From: Pyropia yezoensis
Lineage: Eukaryota; Rhodophyta; Bangiophyceae; Bangiales; Bangiaceae
Assembly: GCA_009829735.1 (NCBI GenBank)
Contig: CM020620.1
Location: 28,242,951-28,306,950, forward strand
Reading direction: 5' to 3'
Length of the DNA: 64,000 nt
Under the pieces are notes generated by a model, which had not been told where the DNA came from, made no database searches, and worked only from the letters and a program-made list of their open reading frames with translations. Shown in pieces: positions 42,178 to 51,979 of this stretch (position 1 is the stretch's first letter; each line of letters opens with the position of its first letter). The position numbers and the translations under genes were made by a program.

Positions 42178-42279
42178 ATGAGCCACCGTTACGACGATGG
42201 CGGCCGGTACGCCGCGAGCGGCAAGCGGCCGCTGCGAGACCCCCGCGGCCCCTTTGCAGATGAGTGGGGCCGTTGGTAG
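42178..42279 (+). other. Possible first exon of ORF1 (left arm)
   Basis: ATG at 42178 gives MSHRYDDGGRYAASGKRPLR-DPRGPFADE before the frame closes. The right arm has the same peptide with one substitution (59190-59279, minus strand). Other short frames between here and ORF1 (DRGRGSFDRPPPAPPQRYY, RFGGHHDDGRGYHSRYH) are of similar Arg/Gly/Pro style, suggesting an N-terminal region split by introns or frameshifts. Confidence 0.35.
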
Positions 42280-42883
42280 GGCCCCCCGCCCCTGCCCCCC
42301 CCCGTGTGTTCCTGCCATTGCCACATGGGCTATGTGTGCCCCTGTCAGACGCCGGCGCGCCCGCTGTGGCCTTCTTCAGGGGCGGGACCCGCCGATCCCC
42401 GCCGCTCACCACCACCTCATCGTCGCAGCCCTCCTCCCTACCCCGCATCTTCATGGGCGCCGGCGCGCCGCCCTCTCCGGGAGATGGACCGCGGTCGGGG
42501 GAGCTTCGATCGCCCCCCCCCGGCCCCCCCGCAACGCTACTACGAGGACGCTGACGACGAGAACGGTTGGCCGCCCCCGCCCCCCCCTCCCAACGACGAG
42601 TACTTTCTGCTGCCGCAGCGGCAGCGCACCCGAGACGGCTGGTTGCCGACCTGCTGACCTGCAGGGGGGCCAAGAAACTTAGGCCCGCCCGCCAACGGTC
42701 GCCCATCCCGTCCGCCGCCGCCGCAGCGGTTTGGTGGCCACCACGACGACGGACGCGGCTACCACTCGCGCTACCACCCGCATCAGGGGGCGGCCTCGCC
42801 GCCGCCGCCGCCGTCGCCGCCCGCGCCGCCGCTCCATCTGCGTGGCCCACCCCCGCCGCCCAACTCCTGCGGGGGCGACACTG

Positions 42884-44401
42884 ATGACCACCCTTGCCGC
42901 CCTGACGGGCGACCCCGGCACCCCCTTCCGCGCCACTTGCGTCCGCAACATGGGCACGCAACGGGGGTGGACGAGTGAGGAGCTGGAGGTGCTCTGCAAA
43001 GGGTTTTTGGCTGTGAGCAACGACCCCATCAAGGGGACCGACCAGAGGAGCGCTGAGTTTTGGGCGGCAGTGTCAGAGGCGTACGACGAGGCGGTGCTGG
43101 GGATTGCGGACTATGTGGCGCGGACGGTGAGCGCGGTAAAGAAGGTGATGGACATGGCCACGAAGGGGGTAAGCGCATTTGCATACTCCTGGCTGGCCGT
43201 GCAGCGGACGGACCTGACTGGCAACCCAGACGAGGCGGCGATGATTTTGGGGGCCCTTGCCCACAGCAAGTGGCAGCCCGTCTACGCAGCGATCCAGGCC
43301 CACCAGCGTCGTATTGACGGGACAGCCACTGCGGCGGACAAGCGCAAACAGTACCACCTGGAGAAGTGGGTGCCATGCTGGAGGGTGATGCGGGGGTACG
43401 ACAACTGGAGTGGGGCGGCTGGGGCTTTTGCTTATGGCGTCTCCGGTGATGAGATCTGCGACAGTGACAGCGACGACGACGACGACTCTGCAGATGTCGG
43501 GGACAGCGGCAGTGGATCTGGACGCGGTGCAGGTGCTGCAAGCGCAAATGCCGGCGGTGTCACTGTAGGTGCTGGTGGTGCTGCGAAAACTGGAGCTGCG
43601 GGTAGTGCGGTGGGTGCTGGACAGGCATTTGGGGCTGGCAAGTCCCCGCGCGCCGGCCGCCCATTTGAGCGCCGCCCCATGGGCGCCAAGGCGGCCAAGC
43701 GGCAAGAAGCTGAGGAGCTGATCAGGTCTAGGGAGATGAAGGCCAGCACGGCCGCTCTGGAGGCTATTGCCAACGCATCCAAGGAGCGGTCCTCTATCGT
43801 ATTTTTCAACCTACCTGAGATGCGGTTTACTGAGGAGGCGAAGAAGTTCCGCCAGGACAAAGCCTGCGCTGCACTGGCCGCCGCTGGCATTACTCTGGAC
43901 AAGAGCGCTACTGCTGCTGTTGCTGCAGCTTTTCCGGCAGGACTGGCAGTGTATGAGATTCAAGACGAAGAGTGGGAGCAGCCACCGCGGCCACCTGCCA
44001 AGGCCCCGCCCGTTTGGGAATCGCGCCCACGGTCGGGAGCCCCTCCTAATGAGGCTGCTGTACCTGATGGACCTGATCCTGCTGCACTGACGGCCACTGA
44101 AGCTGTTGGAACCGGCACTACAGGGGCGCCCCGACCCTCTTCAACTGATGGACCTGCTGGGGACGTGCTGCAGAACCCTGTACCCCCGACACATGCGGTT
44201 GTGCCGATGAAGCGCACGCGTGGCACCGAGTCTCAGCGGCGCAAAGCCGCCACAGCAGAAAAGCGCCTCAACCGCGTCCTTATCACCACCGTGCCCCTCT
44301 CTCAGGACGAGCCCGTCTACCCTCCTTTCTCTCGCCCCCCGCCACAGCAGCAGGACATGTCCTCCGGTTCATCCGCCAGCAGCGACTCACACTGCACCTA
44401 G
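42884..44401 (+). CDS. Harbinger ORF1: Myb/SANT-like DNA-binding protein, left copy, 505 residues
   Basis: In PIF/Harbinger elements a Myb/trihelix-type protein is encoded beside the transposase and helps it enter the nucleus and bind transposon ends. The ATG at 42884 starts MTTLAALTGD; the frame is open further upstream but without an ATG. The SANT-like region is GWTSEELEVLCKGFLAVSND then GTDQRSAEFWAAVSEAYDE, with a KWQPVYAAIQAH segment about 90 residues on, the pattern of plant NAM-like/ORF1 proteins. Next come an acidic DSDSDDDDD run, a Gly/Ala-rich linker, a charged helical block (KRQEAEELIRSREMKASTAA) and a basic KRTRGTESQRRK stretch likely to act as a nuclear signal. It is intact over its length. 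The gene converges with the transposase on the minus strand. The right-arm copy differs at about seven residues. Confidence 0.8.
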   Translation: MTTLAALTGDPGTPFRATCVRNMGTQRGWTSEELEVLCKGFLAVSNDPIKGTDQRSAEFWAAVSEAYDEAVLGIADYVARTVSAVKKVMDMATKGVSAFAYSWLAVQRTDLTGNPDEAAMILGALAHSKWQPVYAAIQAHQRRIDGTATAADKRKQYHLEKWVPCWRVMRGYDNWSGAAGAFAYGVSGDEICDSDSDDDDDSADVGDSGSGSGRGAGAASANAGGVTVGAGGAAKTGAAGSAVGAGQAFGAGKSPRAGRPFERRPMGAKAAKRQEAEELIRSREMKASTAALEAIANASKERSSIVFFNLPEMRFTEEAKKFRQDKACAALAAAGITLDKSATAAVAAAFPAGLAVYEIQDEEWEQPPRPPAKAPPVWESRPRSGAPPNEAAVPDGPDPAALTATEAVGTGTTGAPRPSSTDGPAGDVLQNPVPPTHAVVPMKRTRGTESQRRKAATAEKRLNRVLITTVPLSQDEPVYPPFSRPPPQQQDMSSGSSASSDSHCT

Positions 44402-44540
44402 CGTGCACTTTCTTCTGCTCTCTTGCTTTGTTTTGGATCTTTGTGACGACGATGTACTTGCTGTTCCTGTAGGACCTGTCATACGAGTGGCAGCCATTGG
44501 ACCTGTTGTAGCTTGAGTATTGGCTGCGCATGAGCAAAGG

Positions 44541-44577
44541 TTTTTTTTTTGCCCCATTCGGCAGGGGCTTTTATTTT
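44541..44577 (+). terminator. T-run / GC hairpin / T-run element after ORF1
   Basis: T10, then GCCCCATTCGGCAGGGGC (5-bp stem GCCCC/GGGGC), then TTTTATTTTTT. The same design in the other orientation follows the transposase tail at 45132-45166. It occurs between two converging genes, so a role in 3'-end formation is possible. No experimental signal type is known to me. Confidence 0.3.
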
Positions 44578-45131
44578 TTCCTACCTACCTTGTCCCTTTG
44601 TCTTGTCAGCCCCAAACTCAGTCCTCAGCTCAAAGGAGTCGCTTTTGCCCACATGCGGGTTCGACTGAGGGGGGGACTTCGTCCGCCACAAAATTCGTGG
44701 AAGGGAGCAGGGGGGAGTCACTAGGTGTGGGTGGGGGGGGGGGAAGTGGCGGCACGTGCCGTGGCCGGCTTGGGCGACCACGTGAGTGTCTGATGGTGTG
44801 CCGAGGTGTGGGGCGCGTGACCGGGAGAAAGGAGGAGTCCAATGAAGGGGGGGAGGGATTATGCTGATGACCACCACGCGTTACGGGGGCGGCCATGCCT
44901 GCTGTACGACCGGCCGCTTGGCGGTCGCGCTACAAGAAGACTTGGGGACAACCGCCGACCGTTGGTCCATCTCTTTCCGCTCTTTTTAGGCACTTGCCGC
45001 CCAACACTCACGTATATACTTAAGTCGGGCCGCTGTTTCTATCATGGCGCACTGCTTTATGAACGCTGGTGCTCTCTTGTACTTTTGTACCATACTGTCC
45101 AAGCTCTGCGGTACGGTGAAGTGTTCCAAAG

Positions 45132-45166
45132 AAAAAAAAAGCCCTGCCCAACGGGGAAAAAAAAAA
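45132..45166 (-). terminator. A-run / GC core / A-run element after the transposase tail
   Basis: A9, GCCCTGCCCAACGGGG, A10 on the plus strand, so T-runs bracket CCCCGTTGGGCAGGGC in the transposase direction. It mirrors the element at 44541-44577. Both recur in the right arm (about 56299-56333 and 56886-56924). Confidence 0.3.
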
Positions 45167-45185
45167 CTTTGCTCTTGTACCATGT

Positions 45186-46035
45186 TCACCTCACCAATAA
45201 AACGCAAACGTAGTGCTCCAGAAGCGCTGCGCGCTCCTGGCAGATGTCGGCGGCCAGGTCGTTGCACAAGGCCACGTGCGCGGTCTGGTTCCGCAACTCC
45301 CTCCACGCCTGCGCAGCCCGCAAAAAAGAGTCCACAGGCAGCTGCCCAAGTGGCTGAACGGCAGGGGGAGGGTGTGCCAGAGGTGGAAGCCCCCCGGCAG
45401 CCCAACCGCCGGGTGCCCCAACCCCGGCAGCAGCCCTACCCGTACCCCCGATCCGCGTCTTTTCCCCCAGCATCTTTCATGCGTGCTCGCCGACGAGACA
45501 AATACCCGCCCGGACGTACCTCCGTAATCATGTTGTGCAAAATGGCCACGGCCTTGGCAACGACCGTGATCCGCGCGACTGTCGCATAGCGAGCAGGATG
45601 AAGGGCAATATGCCAGCGTGCGTTCAAAACAGCATACAGCCTCTCCACGTCCTTCCTCAGCGCCTACTGCAAACGGTCAACGATCCGGTTCTTCTTCGGT
45701 TCTGGGTTGGCATACGCCTGCACAAAAAAAGCATAGTTGGGATAGATCTTGTCAGTGAGGTAGTACAGCAGCGTGCGAGTGCCTCCATTGGCGGTGAGGG
45801 GCCGGTCCCGTGGCGCCCACAACCCCGCCGTGATGTCGTGGTACAGCGGCGACTGCTGCATAACGTTGATGTCGTTCATACTGCCGGGGCAACCAACAAA
45901 AAGACGCCAGATGTACAGGTCCTCATCGCAGACGGTCTCCGTAATGATCGATCTGCGCCCCTTGGGCTTCTGAAGAGACCCCTGCACGCCCTTCGGGCAC
46001 GCCCGCCACTCCCAAGGCGAGGATTCAAGCGACCC
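45186..46035 (-). pseudogene. PIF/Harbinger transposase, C-terminal half
   Basis: DDE transposase cutting and joining the element's ends. Minus-strand motifs in order: GSLESSPWEWRACPKG, at the place where the family reads SIDCxHWxW (first catalytic Asp, here Glu); LYIWRLFVGCPGSMNDINVM (second Asp); YYLTDKIYPNYAFFV; KDVERLYAVLNARWHI (catalytic Glu); AVAILHNMI; and a tail NDLAADICQERAALLEHY. There is one in-frame TAG at 45664-45666 just before ALRKDVER, and a frame change near 45470. The N-terminal half is at 54465-55100, separated by the chromovirus that inserted at 46036. It is clearly inactive. Confidence 0.88.
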
Positions 46036-46670
46036 TGTAACGTTATGGCCCTATCGGACCCCACAACCACCACACACAGGAAACCACAGACTGGCCAGGA
46101 AGGAACAGGTAAGAGCCCAAGCGTGGTCCACTCGCCCACCCCGTCAGGGGTAAAGGTAACAAGGACAAAAGCCCGAGGGAGCAAGAACCCAAAGCACTGT
46201 TGATTTTACAAGATGGCCCCGGGGAGACCCCGGAGCTACCCTCAAGAACCTCCCCCCCCTGGCCCCTCCAGGGGCCCAGAGCGGGGCCCCCAGAGGGCGC
46301 CCCCAGCGGGCCAAGTGCCAGCAAGGCACCGGCCGCTCACCGGGCCAACACACAAAAAGCACGCGAAATCCCCCCACACACAAATGTCAATCCCCAGAAA
46401 AAACCCAGTGGGAAAAAAAGGGGAAAGACACGAAATCACGCAAGGAAAACAAATACGAAAATCAAGTATACCACAAAGGGGTCAGCAAGCCCACAACCCG
46501 GGCGAGTCCTTCAGTCGGGTGGGCCAATCAGGGCTCCGGGTGTGTCGCCACAACACCGGGCCACGTGGCCAAGGATCCCCGGCCAGCGTAGGGTTCCACG
46601 TACCACTGCCGGCCGGGTCCCAAGTCACCTCACCGAGGGCCCGCCTGTCCCCAAAGGCCAGAACGCCACA
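46036..46670 (-). repeat. 3' LTR of the chromovirus (635 bp)
   Basis: Plus-strand ends are TGTAACG and CGCCACA, i.e. TGT...ACA termini. Same length as the 5' LTR, with about five differences clustered in its last ~180 bp on the plus strand. Confidence 0.95.
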
Positions 46671-47729
46671 TGGCCCCCTCACAAAGGCCGAGCGTCCCGC
46701 CGGCCAGTTGGGTCCAATGCGTCAGCGGGCCGAGGGGAGGGACCAGTGGAGATACCACCGGCTACCCACGCGACCAGCAGGGGTCAGATGGACGGTCCAG
46801 AACAGAGAGAGGCACAGTCTCGTGGTCCGCAAGGGCCAGATGGAGTCCGACCGGGTCACCACGCGCGGAGGGAGGAGAGTAGAGAGGGGAGGGGGAGTGG
46901 GACTGTGCGGGGTGCAGGAGAGTAGCGAGGGGTGTAGGGGGTGCGTGTGTGTGGGGTGTGCGTGGGTGTGGTGTGCGCGCCGGCGTGGCCCCCGCCCGGT
47001 GTCTGCCTGTATGCCCCCCCCCTGTCCGCGCTGGCCCTCCGAAGTCTTATCGGCGGATCCGTGGGGCAGTTGGAGTCGGCCCGGGTGGGCCCAGTGGTTG
47101 CCGCAAGCCTTCACACTTTGGTCAATGTTGGGTCACGTGTGGCCAAGTGGACCCAAGCTCAAGCGACCCTGGACACCCCGGACTACAAGGCCCTCCTGGA
47201 TATCGTGGACCGTAACGGGCTACGTACGGACCTGGCCCATGAGCTGGGCGAGGCCACCAAGATGGCCCAGAACGAGTGGCGGGGCGAGGCTCCGGGGTCC
47301 CGTGTGCGTGGTCGGGACGAGATGGACCCGGAAGAGGATCCGCGTGCGGAGACTCGTGGCCGTTACTAAGCAATCTTTGTAGTCTGGTGGGTCGTCATCT
47401 TGGCTGTCCCTTTTCTTCTTTTTCTTCTTGAGTGTGCTTGGCCCTCTCTCCATGATATTGTAATCCATAAAGGTCCGTCTTGCGTCTTATCCTCTTGTAG
47501 CAGTGGGGCCTAAGTGGTCCTGGAGCACACCGGGTCCTTGGGGTTGAGAAGGGTTTGTGGTAGCCGGACTTGAAGGGGTTCCAAAAATAGGGTTCAACAT
47601 GGATAATCTTGAGGTACTCCCCCCTTTCTCTTTTCCCATCCTCCTGTCAAGTACAGACCCCCTCGATTCATATATAAGGGGTCCTGATATCCATAGGGAT
47701 TACCTTAATGGGGGGACAAAGGAGAGAGG
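46671..47729 (+). other. 3' region of the chromovirus with an antisense open frame
   Basis: About 1.06 kb lies between the end of pol and the 3' LTR. On the strand opposite to gag-pol, 47030-47369 has strongly coding-like codon use and normal-complexity protein (LHTLVNVGSRVAKWTQAQAT; YKALLDIVDRNGLRTDLAHE; ending EDPRAETRGRY). The preceding ~100 bp is T/G-rich and intron-like. Some plant Ty3/gypsy lineages carry antisense ORFs at this position. No homology is recognised. Confidence 0.4.
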
Positions 47730-50700
47730 TCAAGCTCTGGCCCATAGATCTGCACCAGGTTCCAGGCACCAGGGCCAAACGGAATAGATGGCCTTGACGG
47801 GTTCCAGCAGGGCCAATGCCTGTTCCTCTTGCATAGGGGGCTCTGTCCCAACACGTAGGCAGTACTGAGTCACCTTGGCCCTGTCGAATTTGTGCCACAG
47901 TTCCCAAGTGTCCTCCTCAGATGTGTAGCCCCACCACCGGACCAGTAGCCAAAGGTTCCCATCCTGGTCCCGGTCGTGGCCCACAAAACGTTCCCACACG
48001 AACGAGAGACCAGTGTCATCGTGGTCCAAAGGCACTACTGGCTCCTGCGGGCCATGTATCATAGTCCAGGAATCAAACTGGCCTGCAGGGGTCGGGGCGC
48101 GGGCCACGTGATCACTGCTAATACGGTCCGGGTAGCCCTTGGCTAGGACAGTGAACGTGTGATTGTCCCTCTTGATGATCCGGTAGGGGCCTTCGACTTT
48201 CTGGACCAGCTTCTTGCGGTCCTTGGCATGAGTGTCCACGTAGACCCAGTCTCCGGCTCTTAGGGCCTGATTGACCGTATTGACCCGTCTATCATAACTC
48301 TTCTTGTACCTTCGCTGGGCCATCTCGAGGTTCTTGCGGACCGTGAAGGCCAAGTCACGTAAGTGGGCCCGTCTCTGTTCCCGGATCTCTCTCGCTGTTC
48401 CCTCGAACTTCTTGGGATATGGGGACTCGGGCAGCCGGTCTAGTGCAAACGTGCGGACCCTCTCTGGGGTCACAAACTCAAACGGGGCCACACCTGTGCT
48501 CTGCTGGGGCCTCGTGTTGTACGCCACGGTCAAGACTGATACCAACTCGTCCCATCGGTCCTGGTGGTCCTCGATATAGGTCCGAAGCTGGGCCACAATG
48601 GTCCTGTTGTACCGTTCAACCTGGCCCTGCGTCTGGGGATGATAGGTGGTCGAGGTAATATGCCGGATCCCAAGCATCCCAACGACTCCACGGAAATGAA
48701 CTGAGGTCAACTGGGGCCCGTTGTCGGTCAGTAAGGTATCAGGTGGCCCATAGGATGCGACCCATGTATCCAGAAACGCCGAGACCACAGTCTCTGCGTC
48801 TTGGTTCGGGATCGGGACTACCCGGGTCAGCTTAGTGAACCTGTCAACGATGACCAAAAGATATTCGTTCCCGTTAGCTGTCTCAGGGAGGGGTCCAAGT
48901 AGGTCCAAACAGACGTCCGTAAAGGGATCAGTGGCCGGAAAAAGGCGCAACAAGTTGGTCCTACGCCGGCCCTGAACCTTGCCCTTGGCACATGAGGGAC
49001 AGTCGGAAACGAAAGAGGCCACGTCGGCCACCATAGTGTCCCAATAAAAGCTCCGCCTCATGGACGTGTACATCTTGTTGACCCCTGGATGGCCCGCGTG
49101 TCCCGGCTCGTGTTCCAGCGTAAGCACTTCCTTCTGTAGGGCCTTGGGAACAATAATCTGGACTGCACGATCCAGAGGGGCCAGGCGGACCAGTACACCG
49201 TCCGGCGTCTCTCCGAAGCGAGACTTGGGGTTCCGGTTCATCTCCACTCGGATCTCCTTGCACCACGGGTCCATTGCTTGGCCCTGGATGATCCTCTGGA
49301 CCGAAAGGGGCGGGTACCTCTTGCTAGTCTTGAAGTTCGGTCGGGTCCAACCTGTCGCGAAGTTGGCCAGCGTGAGCAGGGACGGGATCTCATCCGGTAT
49401 GGGCCTGTCGTCGGCCCCGGTCGTGGCCAAACGGGACATCACGTCTGCTGCGTGGTGGTGCTGGCCCGGCCTGGACTCCACGGCATAGTTGAACTCAGCG
49501 AGTCGTAGGCGCCAACGGGCCAAGCGTCCATGGGCCCCGTCCATATGGAGCATCCATTTCAGAGCCGTGTGGTCCGTCCGGACAATGAATCGGGTCCCTT
49601 GAAGGTACGGTCTCAAAAGAAAAAGGGCCCATACAACGGCCAAGCATTCCCGTTCAGTGGTACTGTAGTTCTGTTCCGCACTGGTCTGTACTCTACTCCA
49701 GAATCCAACGGGCCTGTAGGCTCGGTCCTCCTGTTCCTGTAGCAAGACGCATCCAATCTGGGCCGCGCTAGCATCGGTATCAACAATGTACTGGCCTGTG
49801 CGTCTCGGTAGGGCCAGGATGGGAGTGTGGGTCAGTCGGTACTTGAGCTCCTCAAACGAGTCTGTCTGGGCCGGAGTGAACGGGGGCAGAGGGTCAGGGA
49901 CCTTACTACTCGTCATGGCCAGAAGAGGACGGGCCACCTTAGCGTAGTCCTTGACGAACCTGTGGTACACGTTGCACATGCCCATGAAACTGCGCAGGCC
50001 CTTCTTGGTCCTTGGGGTCTTGGCTTGCCTCAGGCCCACAAGGATCTTCTCGTTCACTCTCAGTTGGCCCTTGCCGACCATGTGGCCCAGATACTCGACC
50101 TCGTCGTGGAACAGAAAGCACTTGCTGGCCTTGAGGGACACGCCTGCCTTGGTCAGCAGCTGAAAGATCTCCTCTAGATGGGCCAAGTGTTCCTCAGGGG
50201 TCTTAGAGAAAACAATGATATCATCAAGGTACACGAGACAGGTCTTCCACTTGACCCCGGATAGGATCATATCAATGGCCCTTTGGAACGTAGCGGGAGC
50301 ATTCGTCAAGCCAAAAGGGAGTCGTACGTACTTGAAAGTCCCTTCGTGACAGGTAAACGTCGTCTTATCCTGGTCCTCAAGGGCCACAGGGATCTGCCAG
50401 TAGCCCGCGTTAGCGTCCAGCATAGAAAAAACAGTGGCCTCACCCAGGAAGTCGATGCAATCGTCCATCCTGGGCAGTGGGTACGTGTCCTTCACCGTGA
50501 CATCATTGAGCCGTCTGTAGTCCACGCAGAATCTTGGGGTCCCATCGGACTTCGGGACCAGTACGACGGGGAAGGACCACTCCGCCTGTGAGGGCTCAAT
50601 GACTCCAAGGGCCGATTGTTTGGCCACCTGTTCCTTGATCAAGTCCCGGTGATGCAGGCCAGTGCGGTACGGTTGGGAACTTATAGGCTTGGCCCCTTCG

Positions 50701-51911
50701 GTCAACGTAATACGGTGCGGCGGGATATCCATCTGGCCCAACTGACCATCCCAGAGTCCCTCGTATTGGTCCATCAGGTCCCGGACCGCTTCATGTAGGG
50801 CCGGGGGGATCTGCTCAAAGGCAACTCTAGGCATAGGGGTCTGGTCAGCAGCGACCGTACTGGTCCGGTCCGCGGGTCGGGAAGTGTTTCCAGGTGGACC
50901 CTCAGTATCCATCGATTCCGCTGGCTGCGCTGCACGCGACGTGGTCCCTTGGTCTTGACCCAGGGTGGCCACGGTGTTGGCCCCCTCACTGGTCAGAGAC
51001 AAGTCCCCCAAGGGAACCTTGTGCGCAGGGCCATCGTAAGGGATCGCTAGCCCAACAGCAAAGTTCATAGGAAGATTGCCTGGCCTCTTGGAAGTGTTGG
51101 TCAGGTAGAGTCGGAAGTCCCGTCGGTTCTTGATAGTGGCCAAGGCATTATGTAGCCGCAAGCCCTTCCTGGCCAACTTGTGGGGGCTCTCGTACACAAG
51201 GCACCGTCCATTGGACCCGCAGCGAACGTAAACCGCCTGGACCGACTGAGGGGCCAGCGTCACTCCCTTGGACAGATACAGAGCGCTCGGGTCAAAGCGG
51301 ACCGGGTTCCCCTTAACGGGTAGGGCCTCCTGGTCCTTGCCTGACCACGCACGCTTGGCGTACGACAAGGTCCCATTGTTCCAAAGGACCGACTCTGTCC
51401 CAGGATAAATGGCCTTGACGTGGGCCTTCTGGTAGTCCATCCCCAGGATCAGCGGGACCGAAAGGGCCTTGACGACCAAAAACTCGAACGCCATGGCCTT
51501 GTCATTCACGATAACGGTCAGCTCCACGATTCCACAGGCCTTGAGCAACTGTCCCGACGCATCACAAACGTGGGTACTCTTCGGGGCCCTGGACGACACC
51601 TCCCGCCATCCCTCCGGCAGGACGTCCTCGCGGACCACACTTGGCCCCGCCCCGGTGTCCAGGATCGCTGTCGTCTCTCTTGAGTCTTCCTGGTCCAACC
51701 GGATCCGAGTGTCCACGGCAAAGTTTCTCTTACGCAGGACGAGCAGTGTTCCCTTGAATCCATACGGTCTCCTCATGCCCAGGCGACGTTGGAGCCATGA
51801 CTTGGCCCTTCGTGTCAGATGAGGGGAGCATGAAGAGGGTTCAATCGATTTCTTAGTGGGCAAAGTAGATACGGGTACAATAGGGCCCTGAAAGATGTTC
51901 GAGAAGCCCAA
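47730..51911 (-). CDS. Chromovirus pol polyprotein (fossil element)
   Basis: About 1390 residues on the minus strand. Domains in order: aspartic protease (ILDTGAGPSVV), reverse transcriptase (FSMLDANAGYWQIP, then YLDDIIVFS), RNase H (VDTDASAAQIGCVLL), integrase with an HHCC zinc module (HEPGHAGHPGVNKM ... CPSCAKGK) and DDE core (LLTDNGPQLTS, VERYNRTIVAQL), then a C-terminal chromodomain (ERFVGHDRD, LVRWWGYTSEEDTWELW). The chromodomain places it among chromoviruses (Metaviridae), whose integration is guided by modified histones. It lies in a different frame from gag, as in many Ty3/gypsy elements. Confidence 0.95.
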   Translation of the reverse strand: MGFSNIFQGPIVPVSTLPTKKSIEPSSCSPHLTRRAKSWLQRRLGMRRPYGFKGTLLVLRKRNFAVDTRIRLDQEDSRETTAILDTGAGPSVVREDVLPEGWREVSSRAPKSTHVCDASGQLLKACGIVELTVIVNDKAMAFEFLVVKALSVPLILGMDYQKAHVKAIYPGTESVLWNNGTLSYAKRAWSGKDQEALPVKGNPVRFDPSALYLSKGVTLAPQSVQAVYVRCGSNGRCLVYESPHKLARKGLRLHNALATIKNRRDFRLYLTNTSKRPGNLPMNFAVGLAIPYDGPAHKVPLGDLSLTSEGANTVATLGQDQGTTSRAAQPAESMDTEGPPGNTSRPADRTSTVAADQTPMPRVAFEQIPPALHEAVRDLMDQYEGLWDGQLGQMDIPPHRITLTEGAKPISSQPYRTGLHHRDLIKEQVAKQSALGVIEPSQAEWSFPVVLVPKSDGTPRFCVDYRRLNDVTVKDTYPLPRMDDCIDFLGEATVFSMLDANAGYWQIPVALEDQDKTTFTCHEGTFKYVRLPFGLTNAPATFQRAIDMILSGVKWKTCLVYLDDIIVFSKTPEEHLAHLEEIFQLLTKAGVSLKASKCFLFHDEVEYLGHMVGKGQLRVNEKILVGLRQAKTPRTKKGLRSFMGMCNVYHRFVKDYAKVARPLLAMTSSKVPDPLPPFTPAQTDSFEELKYRLTHTPILALPRRTGQYIVDTDASAAQIGCVLLQEQEDRAYRPVGFWSRVQTSAEQNYSTTERECLAVVWALFLLRPYLQGTRFIVRTDHTALKWMLHMDGAHGRLARWRLRLAEFNYAVESRPGQHHHAADVMSRLATTGADDRPIPDEIPSLLTLANFATGWTRPNFKTSKRYPPLSVQRIIQGQAMDPWCKEIRVEMNRNPKSRFGETPDGVLVRLAPLDRAVQIIVPKALQKEVLTLEHEPGHAGHPGVNKMYTSMRRSFYWDTMVADVASFVSDCPSCAKGKVQGRRRTNLLRLFPATDPFTDVCLDLLGPLPETANGNEYLLVIVDRFTKLTRVVPIPNQDAETVVSAFLDTWVASYGPPDTLLTDNGPQLTSVHFRGVVGMLGIRHITSTTYHPQTQGQVERYNRTIVAQLRTYIEDHQDRWDELVSVLTVAYNTRPQQSTGVAPFEFVTPERVRTFALDRLPESPYPKKFEGTAREIREQRRAHLRDLAFTVRKNLEMAQRRYKKSYDRRVNTVNQALRAGDWVYVDTHAKDRKKLVQKVEGPYRIIKRDNHTFTVLAKGYPDRISSDHVARAPTPAGQFDSWTMIHGPQEPVVPLDHDDTGLSFVWERFVGHDRDQDGNLWLLVRWWGYTSEEDTWELWHKFDRAKVTQYCLRVGTEPPMQEEQALALLEPVKAIYSVWPWCLEPGADLWARA

Positions 51912-51979
51912 AGCAGAAGCAAACGAGCATGTACTGTCTGGCCGATGGCGGGGAGGGGACCGCTTGGATCCTCCCCCCC

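Larger units (their letters stand above)
40201..45509 (+). repeat. Left inverted arm (5.3 kb)
   Basis: Matches 55957-61269 in reverse complement along its whole length. The inner ~3.4 kb (about 42140-45509), with ORF1 and the transposase tail, is roughly 99% identical by eye. The outer ~1.9 kb of C/G-run-rich DNA is visibly more diverged with many indels. Homology ends abruptly after AAATACCCG on the inner side. Confidence 0.9.

Noticed and set aside
42731-42883. Arg-rich N-terminal extension of the Harbinger ORF1 frame
   Set aside because: The open frame continues upstream of 42884 only because of CGC/CCG triplets and has no ATG; the SANT-like domain starts after the ATG at 42884.
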